NCBI RefSeq assembly: GCF_030378205.1
Contig: NZ_CP127385.1
Location: forward strand, 6,798,001 to 6,862,000
Length of the DNA stretch: 64,000 bases
From: Bradyrhizobium sp. NP1
GTDB taxonomy: Bacteria; Pseudomonadota; Alphaproteobacteria; Rhizobiales; Xanthobacteraceae
Direction of reading: 5' to 3'
Below are positions 10,765 to 18,718 of this stretch, piece after piece. The translations under genes were made by a program, and so were the position numbers. Positions within the stretch are counted from its first letter, which is position 1. Every line of letters starts with the position of its first letter. Under the pieces are notes generated by a model. The model did not search any database, was not told the origin of the DNA, and saw only the letters and a program-made list of their open reading frames with translations.

Positions 10765-12459
10765 ATGCTGAGAGCCGCTCACCGCACACGGACTTTGTTA
10801 GCGTTCGCCGCGATCCTCGCGGGCGCCGCGATAGGACTTGCATCCCCGAACCTCGCCCAGGCCGCCCACGGTGGTGGCGGCGGGGGCGGCCATGGCGGTG
10901 GCGGCGGCGGCTTTCATGGCGGTGGTGGCGGCGGCTTTCATGGCGGTGGCGGCGGTTTTCACGGCGGCGGCGGCGGATTTCATGGCGGCGGCGGCTTCCA
11001 CGGCGGCGGTGGCTTCCATGCTGGCGGCTACCACGGTGGCGGCTTCCATGGTGGGGGCTTCCGCGGCGGCGGCTTCCATGCCGGCGGCTTTCATCGGGGC
11101 GGCGGCTTCCATGCCGTCCATGCTGCGCCGGGAGGCGGGCACGGCTTTGCCGGGCGCCACGTCCAGAGCCGCCCTGCCTTCGCCGGCGGTGCTGCGCGAG
11201 CCGGCAATCGTGGCCAGCCAGCGGCCATCGCAGGCAACCGCGCCGTCTCGAACCGCGTGATGCAGCGTAACGCCGCCGCGGTCGGCCACGCGCTGTCCTC
11301 GCGCCAGATCAGGACCGCCCTGCACGCGCAAGGCGGCCTGCGCAATCCGATGACGCGCGCCGCGATCACGACGGCGGTCGCCGGTGCCGCATGGAGCCAT
11401 CAGCACGGAAACCTGTGGTGGCGCCACGCCCATGGCGGCTTCGGCTGGGTCGGCCCGGTGTTCTGGCCCTACGCCTATGACGATCTCTATGACTACACGT
11501 GGTGGGGATGGGGCTATGACCCCTACTTCTGGGACTATGGCTACACCGATCTGTATGCCGGCCTGTTCGGTCCCTATGACTACGGCGCCTTGAGCGGTTA
11601 CACCGGCTATCTCCCCGGCTACGCCGGATCGGCGCGGCAGCCGTCCGCGCCCGCCAGCGCGGAGGCGGCGACAACGCTTGCCGACATGTGTGGCAGCGAC
11701 AGCCGGAACATCGCCGGCTTCCCGATCGACCAGTTCAGCGCTGCGATCCAGCCCAACAGCGAGCAGAGCGCCGCGCTCGACGATCTCGCCAATGCCTCCC
11801 AGAAGGCGGCCGAAACCATCCGCGCCTCATGCCCCAAGGACGTGGCGCTGACCGCACCGAGCCGGCTCGCCGCCATGCAGCAGCGTGTCGAGGCGATGCG
11901 CGACGCCGTCAACATCGTGCAGCCGGCGCTCGACAAGTTCTATGGCCTCCTGAGCGACGACCAGAAAGCCAAAATCACGGCGCTGGCCGCGGATCGGCAG
12001 ACAGAGCGCAAGGACATTCTGGACAATGGCAACTGCAACGCGGCGCAGACCAGCGCGACGGACTGGCCGGGCGATCTGATCGAACGCAACGTGAAACCGA
12101 CCGACGCCCAGCGCGCGAGCCTCGCCGCCTTGCAGGATGCCGCAACCAGGACGCCAGACATCCTGAAATCATCGTGTCCGCCGGCGGACGTGCGCACGCC
12201 GCCCGCACGGCTCGCCGCGGTGGGCGCGCGGCTCGATTCCATGCTGCAGGCGATCGCGACCGTGCGACCGGCGCTTGACACCTTCTATGGCTCGCTCAGC
12301 GACGAACAGAAGGCGGCGTTCGATGCCATCGGTCCCGATCGGCAAGGCCCCGCATCGGCGTTGGCCTCCGCTCGCGATGAACCGACGCCGCGGCGTCACC
12401 GCCGCCACCATCATGGCATGAGCATCGGCGGCATGATCTTCCGCATGATGCGGCTGTGA
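10765..12459 (+). CDS. secreted Gly/His-rich protein with two Spy/LTXXQ-like domains
   Basis: 564 aa, preceded by a strong ribosome site (GGGAGGA, 10755-10761). Residues 1-33 are a signal peptide ending AQA. Residues 34 to about 125 are almost pure glycine broken by FH pairs (GGGGFHGG repeats). A Trp/Tyr/Asp-rich stretch follows (WWRHAHGGFGWVGPVFWPYA). The C-terminal half holds two tandem helical repeats of about 100 aa, each with a CGS or CNA start, a SCP motif and a final FYGxLSDxQKA. These resemble the Spy/LTXXQ periplasmic family. The His-rich tract could bind metals. Predicted periplasmic or cell-surface; function unknown. Confidence 0.85.
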   Translation: MLRAAHRTRTLLAFAAILAGAAIGLASPNLAQAAHGGGGGGGHGGGGGGFHGGGGGGFHGGGGGFHGGGGGFHGGGGFHGGGGFHAGGYHGGGFHGGGFRGGGFHAGGFHRGGGFHAVHAAPGGGHGFAGRHVQSRPAFAGGAARAGNRGQPAAIAGNRAVSNRVMQRNAAAVGHALSSRQIRTALHAQGGLRNPMTRAAITTAVAGAAWSHQHGNLWWRHAHGGFGWVGPVFWPYAYDDLYDYTWWGWGYDPYFWDYGYTDLYAGLFGPYDYGALSGYTGYLPGYAGSARQPSAPASAEAATTLADMCGSDSRNIAGFPIDQFSAAIQPNSEQSAALDDLANASQKAAETIRASCPKDVALTAPSRLAAMQQRVEAMRDAVNIVQPALDKFYGLLSDDQKAKITALAADRQTERKDILDNGNCNAAQTSATDWPGDLIERNVKPTDAQRASLAALQDAATRTPDILKSSCPPADVRTPPARLAAVGARLDSMLQAIATVRPALDTFYGSLSDEQKAAFDAIGPDRQGPASALASARDEPTPRRHRRHHHGMSIGGMIFRMMRL

Positions 12460-12629
12460 CGCTGCCGCGGTAGCGGCTTTCATCCCGAGGCGGCATCGGC
12501 TCTCGGCTCACCTGAGAAAGGCGACGCGCGCGGTCAAGTCCGCCAGCGGCGAATGGATGTCGCGCCTCGCCTTCGCGCGTTCGCGGCGAAGATCGCGATG
12601 CCGCGCGACAAGACACTGGCCAAACAACT

Positions 12630-12635
12630 TATAAT
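12630..12635 (+). promoter_or_regulatory. possible -10 box upstream of the DUF1906 gene
   Basis: A perfect TATAAT lies in an unusually AT-rich patch (ACAACTTATAATTGTATTAG) in the 12460-12801 gap. The -35 is weak: GCGACA at 12605-12610 matches only the GACA half and would need a 19-nt spacer. Apart from this, the 342-bp gap holds no gene I can support. Confidence 0.3.
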
Positions 12636-12801
12636 TGTATTAGCATGGCGACCGTGCTCGCCGTTTTGCCGCGACCGCGCAAACCCAGGACAAGCGGTAT
12701 CGAGCCTACTGAGTAGCGTGGCTCGATCCAAGGCGCAGGCGACGGTTCGGCGCACGCGACCCATTTTGCCATTCATGATTTTCATTTTGAGAGGAAGCGA
12801 G

Positions 12802-13410
12802 ATGAGCGACGGTATCGATTGCGCACTGGACTGCACCAAAAGAGCTGGCTGGATAAAGGCAAATGGAAACGAGTTTTTGGGTCGGTACTACAGAAATTCC
12901 GTTTCGAAATGGGCACCTCTTACGGCGAACGAGGCCAAGGCAATTTCGGCAAACGGGATCGTCCTTGTCGCGCTTTGGGAAAGCAATTCTGCGGTCGCTG
13001 CCCACTTCTCCTATACAACCGGCGTCGATGAAGGAACCAGCGCCTACAAGCAGGCGATGAACACCGGACAGCCCGCGGGTACACCGGTCTATTTCGCGGT
13101 CGATTTTGACTGTTCCAACTTGGAGATTGCCGGGGGGATCAACGACTACTTCCGGGGCATCGCCCATGGGTTCGATGCAATAGGCTCGGACAATCCCGCT
13201 TATGCGATCGGCGTATACGGATCGGGGGATGCGTGCGGATGGCTCCTGGCGCACCAAAGGGTCCGCTACACCTGGTTGGCGCAATCCACAAAATGGGGAG
13301 GGCACAAGACCTTCTCGTCGTGGAACATCAAACAGGGGCCAACAAAGAAGGCGCCGTTCGACTTCGATACCAACGAGGCAAAACCCTCCTATGGGGGATT
13401 TACAGTTTGA
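12802..13410 (+). CDS. DUF1906 (glycoside-hydrolase-like, Rv2525c-type) protein
   Basis: 202 aa from the ATG at 12802, with a good ribosome site (GAGGAA at 12791-12796). The open frame extends upstream to 12553 but without support. The TIM-barrel family signature is visible: an N-terminal GIDCALDC, FLGRYYRN, then LVALWES, PVYFAVDFDCS and a late GVYGSG. No signal peptide is visible in this reading. Family members are thought to act on glycans or peptidoglycan, but activity is mostly unproven. Base composition is lower in GC than neighbouring genes, which may mark an acquired gene. Confidence 0.85.
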   Translation: MSDGIDCALDCTKRAGWIKANGNEFLGRYYRNSVSKWAPLTANEAKAISANGIVLVALWESNSAVAAHFSYTTGVDEGTSAYKQAMNTGQPAGTPVYFAVDFDCSNLEIAGGINDYFRGIAHGFDAIGSDNPAYAIGVYGSGDACGWLLAHQRVRYTWLAQSTKWGGHKTFSSWNIKQGPTKKAPFDFDTNEAKPSYGGFTV

Positions 13411-13417
13411 GCTTGTT

Positions 13418-14035
13418 CTACCGCGCCCGCGTCAGCGCCAGCCACACCCCGCCGCCGATCATGAAGCCGCCTGATATGCGCGACACCAGCCGGGTGCGCC
13501 GCGCCGAGAAGAACTTTCGCGCTCGGCCGGCGAGCAGCGCGTAAAGGCCATCGGTCATGCCCGCGATGACCATGAAGGTGACGCCGAGCAGCGTCACCTG
13601 CGAGACATGGTCCCTCTCCATGTCCATGAACTGCGGGATGAAGGCGCCGAAGAACACCAGCACCTTCGGATTCGACAGCAGCACCAGCAGGCCCTGCAGG
13701 AAGAAGCCGCCGCGCGGCGGCGCCGGCGGCTCCTCGACATTGATGCCCTGCACGGGATCGCGGATCAGCTTGATGCCGAGCCAGATGAGATAGGCGGCGC
13801 CGGCAAGCCGCACCCAGTCGAACCAGTAGCCCATCGTCGCCATCAGCGAGGTCAGCCCGACCGCGACGATGCCGATCACGATCGCGAGCCCCACTTGCGC
13901 GCCGGCGATGTTGATCAGGGCCGCGCGGGTGCCGTGACGCAGGCCGTTGGCGATCAGTAGCGTGACGATCGGACCGGGCAACAGTGCCAACGCGACGCAG
14001 GCGGCGACGAAGGCGAGATAGACTTGCAGGGACAT
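13418..14035 (-). CDS. LysE/RhtB family amino-acid exporter
   Basis: 205 aa from the ATG at 14035 (MSLQVYLAFVAACVALALLP). A longer reading frame to 14086 runs into the repeat at 14056-14149 and is not used. The family signature LLPGPIVTLLIANGLRHGTR is at the N-terminus, followed by five further hydrophobic segments. RhtB proteins export amino acids such as homoserine, threonine or lysine from the cytoplasm. The substrate cannot be assigned. It converges with the DUF1906 gene (7-bp gap). Confidence 0.9.
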   Translation of the reverse strand: MSLQVYLAFVAACVALALLPGPIVTLLIANGLRHGTRAALINIAGAQVGLAIVIGIVAVGLTSLMATMGYWFDWVRLAGAAYLIWLGIKLIRDPVQGINVEEPPAPPRGGFFLQGLLVLLSNPKVLVFFGAFIPQFMDMERDHVSQVTLLGVTFMVIAGMTDGLYALLAGRARKFFSARRTRLVSRISGGFMIGGGVWLALTRAR

Positions 14036-14055
14036 GGGAGAGGCTCTGTGGGGTT

Positions 14056-14149
14056 CGTCATGGCCGGGTTTATCCCGGCCATCCACGTCTTCAAAAAAGT
14101 GCCGCGAGTAGAGAAGACGTGGATGCTCGGGTCAAGCCCGGGCATGACG
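14056..14149. repeat. composite CGTCATGxCCGGG repeat element, full length
   Basis: 94 bp. Ends are CGTCATG and CATGACG; inside are two small palindromes (GGCCGGG/CCCGGCC and GCTCGGG/CCCGGGC) and an inner inverted repeat ATCCACGTCTTC / GAAGACGTGGAT around the centre. The whole unit can fold as one long cruciform. It is the same family as 26951-27027 and resembles the RPE-type intergenic elements of Bradyrhizobium. Confidence 0.75.
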
Positions 14150-14165
14150 GAGGACTTGCAACCCA

Positions 14166-14747
14166 CTAATGCGCCTGCAGCGACGCCATCGTCCAATGCC
14201 GCGTCTCGTCGGTTTCCAGGAATCTGAGCGCCGCGCGCTGCAGGCCGGCCGCCTCGCCCGCGCCCTGCACCACCGCGACCAGAAGATCGCAGCGGTGCGA
14301 CAGCGCGAAGCCGATCGCGGTGTGGCGCGCGCCGTCGCCCATGGTGAGATGATAGGCGCGCGAGCGGCCGGACAGGCCGGCGACACGCACGGCGCCGCCG
14401 GCCTTGTCCGGCATGAACTGCGCGCTGATCAGATCGATGTCGGCGACGCGGTCGACCTCGTCGTCATCGGCCACTCCCGTGTCGCAATTGCAGAAGCCGA
14501 GCTTGGCGCGCACGTACAGCTCCGCGCCCGCACAATCGCCGCCATCGCAGCGGAAGGCGCGGCCTGCCGGCCAACCGTCGCGCGGAAACGGCCAGGCGAT
14601 CTCCTGCCAGCGCGGCGTGGTCGCCCCGCCCGACCCACCTGAAAATTGCAGCGCGGCGACGCCCGACAGCGCGCCGAGCGACAACATCGCGAGGATGATG
14701 AGCGAAAGGCGCAGCGCCTGGTATCCCGGATCCGAAGTTCGCTTCAT
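14166..14747 (-). CDS. membrane-anchored hypothetical protein
   Basis: 193 aa. One hydrophobic segment at residues 13-33 (ALRLSLIILAMLSLGALSGV) serves as signal anchor; the rest is predicted periplasmic, with four or more cysteines (RCDGGDC, GFCNCDTG, HRCDLL) that may form disulphides. The start ATG at 14747 has a good AGGAGG site 10 nt upstream. The first codons (MKRTSDPGYQ) and the ribosome site lie inside the palindromic element at 14718-14790, so the N-terminus may derive from an insertion. Not recognised as a named family. Confidence 0.7.
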   Translation of the reverse strand: MKRTSDPGYQALRLSLIILAMLSLGALSGVAALQFSGGSGGATTPRWQEIAWPFPRDGWPAGRAFRCDGGDCAGAELYVRAKLGFCNCDTGVADDDEVDRVADIDLISAQFMPDKAGGAVRVAGLSGRSRAYHLTMGDGARHTAIGFALSHRCDLLVAVVQGAGEAAGLQRAALRFLETDETRHWTMASLQAH

Positions 14748-14883
14748 TTCGCGGCAACCTCCTGAGCGAACTTCGGGTCCGGGACACCAGCAAACCTGTT
14801 ATTCCAGTGCCGCTTTTTCGATCTGAAGTTGCTGGGGTGAATTTGCGGCACCCGGTGCAGGAACTTCAGATCGGCGGCACTAG
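14718..14883 (+). repeat. twin-palindrome element A
   Basis: Hairpin A1 (14718-14790) has arms CTGGTATCCCGGATCCGAAG.. and ..GGGTCCGGGACACCAG; 24 of 26 arm positions pair. A 13-nt spacer (CAAACCTGTTATT) leads to hairpin A2 (14804-14883), with arms CCAGTGCCGC..TCTGAAGTT and AACTTCAGATCGGCGGCACT.., the left arm carrying extra T residues. A1 overlaps the start of the gene at 14166-14747 and A2 supplies the stop codon of the gene at 14880-16331. Subfamily II (AAGTTCGC stems). Confidence 0.85.
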
Positions 14884-16331
14884 TCCTGCGGCAGGCCGGC
14901 CGCGGCGCGCGCCTCGCCGGTCAGCTCCAGGATGTGCAGGCCGGTATTGGCGCGGTCGACGATATAGACATAGCCGCGCTCGTCGGTCTCGACATTGTTG
15001 GTCTGGATCGCGACCTTGCAGCGGTCCTTGCCGTCGATGGTGACGCAACGCTTGTCGGTCTTGTCGGTGACCTGCGGGATGAAATAGCCCACTTCCTTCG
15101 GATGATAGGGATCGCGGATGTCGAGCGCACGCACGCCGGCATTGAAGAAGGCAATGAAGGCGAGCTTCTTGTAGTAGACCGGCGCCATGCTCTCGTTGGA
15201 GGAGTGCGCACCGAAGCGGCCGCCGCGTGCGCAGAAATTGCCGCTCGCTTCCGGCACGGTGTAGCTCGAGATCATCATCGGGGTCTTCTCGACGGTGACG
15301 TCGGCAAACCACACCATCTGCCGCGGCTCGGCGCATTCGTTGAGGATCGCTTCGTCGACGATCATGATGATGTCGCGCTTGGCCCCGTCCTTGTCGCGGG
15401 CGAATTCCGCGATCGGCATGCCGGGCATCGGAAAGACGGTATGCGCGCCGTTGAAGGCGGACATCGCCATGCGCGAGACTTCAGGATAGCGCAGATTGTC
15501 CGCTGTCGGCTCCCTCGGGCCGTTCAGCAGCTTCTCGCGATCGACGATCTGCAGGAAGCCGCCCTTGTTGGTGCCGTAGCCGAAATAGACGCGATTGCCG
15601 GAGGGACCGGTCGAGATCGGTCCGTGCAGCTCGGTCGGCACCGCGCCGGTTGCGCCCGGCTCCTGGCCCGGCAGGCCGAAATCGCGAATTTTTTGCGGAT
15701 GCGCCGGATCGGAGAGATCATAGACCTGCGTCATGCGGCGCGTGCGCCAGTCCGGCGCACCCGACACGAGGTAGGCAATGCCGGTGTCGCATTCCCAGAA
15801 ATTCTTGTGCGTGTCCTTCAGGCCTTCGCCGATATGGGTGACGAGAACCGGATTTGCGGGGTCGGCGACGTTCCAGATCTCATGCCCCTCGCTGCCGACG
15901 GCGCGCAGCATGTAGACCGCGCTGGGATCGCCCTTGGGCAGGCTCTTGCCGTCGCAGACGCGCACCATCTGCGCGCCGCCGGATTCGTATTTGCCCTCCT
16001 GTCCCGGGATATGGCGCAGATATTTGGGATGCGCGGGATCGGTGACGTCGACGATCGAGGTGCCGTTCGGCTCCTTCTTCCCCGTCATCGGATTGACGGG
16101 ATCGGGGATGTCGTCAGTGCCGCCGTGGTGGCCGATATAGGCAATCCAGCGGTCGCCCTGTTGATGAATGGTCGGCTGGTAGGCGCTGCGCGCCTGCAGA
16201 TCGCTGGTCCCAACCAGCTTCATGTTGGAGGCTTCGGGCTGTGCACCGACCGCCTGCTGCTGCGCCAGCGCGGCGCCGGAACCAGCCAAAAACCCGCACA
16301 GACCCAACGCGATAAAGACGCGACCCGTCAT
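14880..16331 (-). CDS. secreted LVIVD-repeat beta-propeller-like protein
   Basis: 483 aa from the ATG at 16331, which follows a GGGGAG ribosome site; a TTG at 16343 is also in frame. Residues 1-24 are a signal peptide ending ALAQ. Repeated blades with the pattern (I/V)VDVTDPAHPKYL, WNVADPANPVLV, VYDLSDPAHPQKI and LDIRDPYHPKEV mark LVIVD repeats, which fold as a propeller. Catalytic residues are not evident; a binding or scaffold role in the periplasm is likely. The TAG stop is formed by the CTAG end of element A2. It is divergent from the ArsR operon. Confidence 0.85.
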   Translation of the reverse strand: MTGRVFIALGLCGFLAGSGAALAQQQAVGAQPEASNMKLVGTSDLQARSAYQPTIHQQGDRWIAYIGHHGGTDDIPDPVNPMTGKKEPNGTSIVDVTDPAHPKYLRHIPGQEGKYESGGAQMVRVCDGKSLPKGDPSAVYMLRAVGSEGHEIWNVADPANPVLVTHIGEGLKDTHKNFWECDTGIAYLVSGAPDWRTRRMTQVYDLSDPAHPQKIRDFGLPGQEPGATGAVPTELHGPISTGPSGNRVYFGYGTNKGGFLQIVDREKLLNGPREPTADNLRYPEVSRMAMSAFNGAHTVFPMPGMPIAEFARDKDGAKRDIIMIVDEAILNECAEPRQMVWFADVTVEKTPMMISSYTVPEASGNFCARGGRFGAHSSNESMAPVYYKKLAFIAFFNAGVRALDIRDPYHPKEVGYFIPQVTDKTDKRCVTIDGKDRCKVAIQTNNVETDERGYVYIVDRANTGLHILELTGEARAAAGLPQD

Positions 16332-16414
16332 GACGCTCCCCAATCGTTCACAGCCAGTCTTCGCTGGCTCGGCCTCGATCTAGCATGTCGGGCGTCACTT
16401 GCGAAAACACGCCC

Positions 16415-16444
16415 TTGACATGCAACCATTTGGTTGCCTATTGT
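16415..16444 (+). promoter_or_regulatory. ArsR operon promoter with overlapping palindromic operator
   Basis: TTGACA (16415-16420) and TATTGT (16439-16444) are 18 nt apart. Exactly between them lies the inverted repeat GCAACC-ATTT-GGTTGC (16422-16437), the position and form expected for an ArsR-family operator that blocks RNA polymerase. The expected transcription start, about 6-7 nt after the -10, falls next to the ATG at 16452, so the mRNA would be leaderless or nearly so. Confidence 0.8.
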
Positions 16445-16451
16445 GAAGCCC

Positions 16452-16766
16452 ATGGATGAAGTCTTCAAGGCACTGGCTGATCCCTCGCGGCGGTCGCTGT
16501 TGGACAGACTTCACGCCAGGAACGGACAGACCTTGAACGAGCTCTGCGAGGGCCTCGCCATGACCCGGCAGGCCGTGACCAAGCATCTCGTGATCCTCGA
16601 AGAGGCCAACCTGGTCACGACCTACAGGCACGGCCGCGAGAAGCTGCACTACCTGAACCCGGTCCCGATCCACCAGATCGGCGAGCGGTGGATCAAGAAG
16701 TTCGAGCGCGCCAAGCTGACCGCGCTCGGCGAATTGAAAAGGCAACTGGAGAAGCGCGATGAGTAA
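16452..16766 (+). CDS. ArsR family transcriptional regulator of the SRPBCC operon
   Basis: 104 aa from the ATG at 16452; TTG 16434 and GTG 16443 are in frame but lie inside the promoter. Winged helix-turn-helix: the N-terminal DEVFKALADPSRRSLLDRL, the recognition helix MTRQAVTKHLVILEEANLV and the wing TYRHGREKLHYLNP. There is no metal-binding CxC motif, as is usual for the ArsR proteins that sit upstream of SRPBCC/AHSA1 genes. It probably represses its own operon through the palindrome at 16422-16437. The stop overlaps the start of the next gene by 8 bp. Confidence 0.93.
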   Translation: MDEVFKALADPSRRSLLDRLHARNGQTLNELCEGLAMTRQAVTKHLVILEEANLVTTYRHGREKLHYLNPVPIHQIGERWIKKFERAKLTALGELKRQLEKRDE

Positions 16767-17244
16767 GCCTGAATTCGTCTACACGATCTATATCGCCTCG
16801 ACGCCGGAGAAGGTGTTCGCGGCGCTGACGGATGCGGAGATGTCGAAGCGCTACTGGCACGGCAACTCCGTCGTCTCCGACTGGAAGATCGGCGCGCCCT
16901 TTGCGCTGCGGCTGGCCCGCCACGGCGGCGACGTCACCGGCGAGGTGCTCGAATATGATCCGCCGCGGCGCCTCGCCTACTCCTTCCGCGCCCATGACGG
17001 CTCCGACGGCGGCAGGGCCTCGCGCGTGACCTTCGATCTCGAACGCCAGCGCGACCAGGTGCGCCTCACCATCGTGCATGACGGGTTCGAGCCGGGAAGC
17101 GTGGTGCTGGAAAAGGTTTCCCGCGGCTGGCCGCTGATCCTCTCCAGCCTGAAGAGCTTCGTCGAGTGCGGCCGGGTACTGTACGCGCCCTGGTACGAAG
17201 ACGACGAGGCCGCGCCGACGCACGCCGTGGGAGGTGCGCGATGA
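16759..17244 (+). CDS. SRPBCC/AHSA1-like protein, first of four
   Basis: 161 aa. START-like helix-grip fold with a hydrophobic cavity; the N-terminal signature is KPEFVYTIYIASTPEKVFAA and the C-terminal signature is GWPLILSSLKSFVECG. Family members bind small hydrophobic ligands, and the one next to ArsR is often a co-regulated ligand-binding partner. The true ligand is unknown. It overlaps arsR by 8 bp and the next gene by 4 bp (ATGA), so all are translated from one message. Confidence 0.9.
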   Translation: MSKPEFVYTIYIASTPEKVFAALTDAEMSKRYWHGNSVVSDWKIGAPFALRLARHGGDVTGEVLEYDPPRRLAYSFRAHDGSDGGRASRVTFDLERQRDQVRLTIVHDGFEPGSVVLEKVSRGWPLILSSLKSFVECGRVLYAPWYEDDEAAPTHAVGGAR

Positions 17245-17690
17245 GCAAGCCGGAATTCGTCTACGTCACCTATATCGAGACCACGCCCGAAAAACTCTGG
17301 GACGCGCTGACCAATAGCGATTTCACCGAGCGCTACTGGTTCGGTTATCGCGCGACCTCCGACTGGAAGGCAGGATCGCCCTATCACATCGCCAAGGACG
17401 GCCAGCGCAGCGTTGAGGGCATGGTGCTGGTTTCGGATCGGCCGAACAAGCTCGTCTACGCCTGGGATGTGGTCAAATACGCCGACCGCGAACGCACCTC
17501 GCGCGTCACCTTCGACATCGAGCCGCGCGGCACCGTCGTCCAGCTCACGGTGACGCATGACGAGCTCGACGAGCGCGGCAGGACGCTGCGCGACATCTCC
17601 GGCGGATGGCCGATGGTGCTGGCGAGCCTGAAGAGTTTCCTGGAGACGGGCAAGCCGCTGCCGGCCGACCTGCCCTCGCGGGCCGCCTAG
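17241..17690 (+). CDS. SRPBCC/AHSA1-like protein, second of four
   Basis: 149 aa from the ATG at 17241, inside the ATGA overlap with the preceding stop; an upstream in-frame start at 17166 lies within the previous gene. It begins SKPEFVYVTYIETTPEKLWD and ends with GWPMVLASLKSFLETGKPLP. It is closest to the third copy (both share KPEFVYVTYIETTPEKLW), which points to recent tandem duplication. Cytoplasmic, ligand unknown. Confidence 0.9.
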   Translation: MSKPEFVYVTYIETTPEKLWDALTNSDFTERYWFGYRATSDWKAGSPYHIAKDGQRSVEGMVLVSDRPNKLVYAWDVVKYADRERTSRVTFDIEPRGTVVQLTVTHDELDERGRTLRDISGGWPMVLASLKSFLETGKPLPADLPSRAA

Positions 17691-17699
17691 GAGCGCACC

Positions 17700-18167
17700 A
17701 TGCGGAAGCCCGAATTCGTCTACGTCACCTATATCGAGACCACGCCCGAAAAATTGTGGGAGGCGCTGACCAGCAGCGAGTTCTCGCGGCGCTACTGGTT
17801 CGACACCGAGGTGCGCTCCGACTGGAAAGTGGGCTCACCGTTCGCGCTGGTCATGAACGGCAAGACCACGGACGTCGGAGAAATCCTCGAGGCCGACCGG
17901 CCGCGGCGGCTGTCCTACACGTTCCGCCACGTGCTCGACGAGACCCTAAGCAAGGAGCCGGCCTCCACCGTCGTGTTCAGCATCGAGCAACACGGCAGGC
18001 TGGTGAAGCTGACCTTGACCCACGAAGGTTTCGCTCCGGGCAGCAGCATGCTCGACAGCATTTCCAAGGGATGGCCGGCCATCCTGTCCAGCCTCAAGAG
18101 CCTGCTGGAAACCGGCGAACCGCTGATCATTCCCTTGATCGCGCTGGACATCGACGGCGTCGCCTGA
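17700..18167 (+). CDS. SRPBCC/AHSA1-like protein, third of four
   Basis: 155 aa, starting 9 bp after the second copy. N-terminal KPEFVYVTYIETTPEKLWEA is nearly identical to copy two, while the middle (TEVRSDWKVGSPFALVMNGK) has diverged. The C-terminal signature is GWPAILSSLKSLLETGEPL. Same helix-grip fold and presumed ligand-binding role. The four paralogues could bind different ligands under one regulator. Confidence 0.9.
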   Translation: MRKPEFVYVTYIETTPEKLWEALTSSEFSRRYWFDTEVRSDWKVGSPFALVMNGKTTDVGEILEADRPRRLSYTFRHVLDETLSKEPASTVVFSIEQHGRLVKLTLTHEGFAPGSSMLDSISKGWPAILSSLKSLLETGEPLIIPLIALDIDGVA

Positions 18168-18199
18168 CCATGAAGTTCTATCGAAGGAGCCGAACCGAC

Positions 18200-18712
18200 A
18201 TGAACATCGGAGCATTCAAGCCGGCAATCGTCTACACGATCTACATCGCCTCCACGCCGGAGAAAGTCTGGCAAGCGCTGACCTCGGCCGAATTCAGCCG
18301 GAAATATTTCTTCGGCAATGCCGTCGAAGTCGAGCAGCGCGTCGGCGGCGCCTTCATCGTGCGCACGCCGGACGGCGCCCTTCACATCTCGGGCGAGGTG
18401 GTCGAATGTGATCCGCCGAAAAAGCTCACCGTGACCTTCAACGTCAACTGGCCGGGCCTGGTCGAGAAGCTGGGCCCCACCCTCGTCACCTACGCGATCG
18501 AGCAGGCTGGTGAATCGGTGAAGCTGACGCTGCTGCAATCGCACGACCGGCCGCTGAGCGACGACATCCTCTCCGGCGGCCGCGCAGGCTGGCCGGCGAT
18601 CCTCTCCAGCCTGAAGAGCGTGCTGGAGACAGGCCAGCCGCTGGCGGTCAAGATGGAGCCGCCGCAGCGCATGCTGGCCGCGCTGAAGGAGCTCGGGATC
18701 CCGATGCCGTGA
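18200..18712 (+). CDS. SRPBCC/AHSA1-like protein, fourth of four
   Basis: 170 aa from the ATG at 18200, chosen because AAGGAG (18184-18189) lies 10 nt upstream; an ATG at 18170 is also in frame. N-terminal KPAIVYTIYIASTPEKVWQA resembles copy one more than copies two and three. It has an extra C-terminal helix after GWPAILSSLKSVLETGQPL. Last gene of the ArsR operon; it converges on the DUF2189 gene with only 6 bp between the stop codons. Confidence 0.9.
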   Translation: MNIGAFKPAIVYTIYIASTPEKVWQALTSAEFSRKYFFGNAVEVEQRVGGAFIVRTPDGALHISGEVVECDPPKKLTVTFNVNWPGLVEKLGPTLVTYAIEQAGESVKLTLLQSHDRPLSDDILSGGRAGWPAILSSLKSVLETGQPLAVKMEPPQRMLAALKELGIPMP

Positions 18713-18718
18713 GCCGTC

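Noticed and set aside
13418..14086. Longer start for the LysE-type exporter
   Set aside because: The extension codes for a repeat (beginning MDGRDKPGHDE), a common artefact of the 14056-14149 repeat family.
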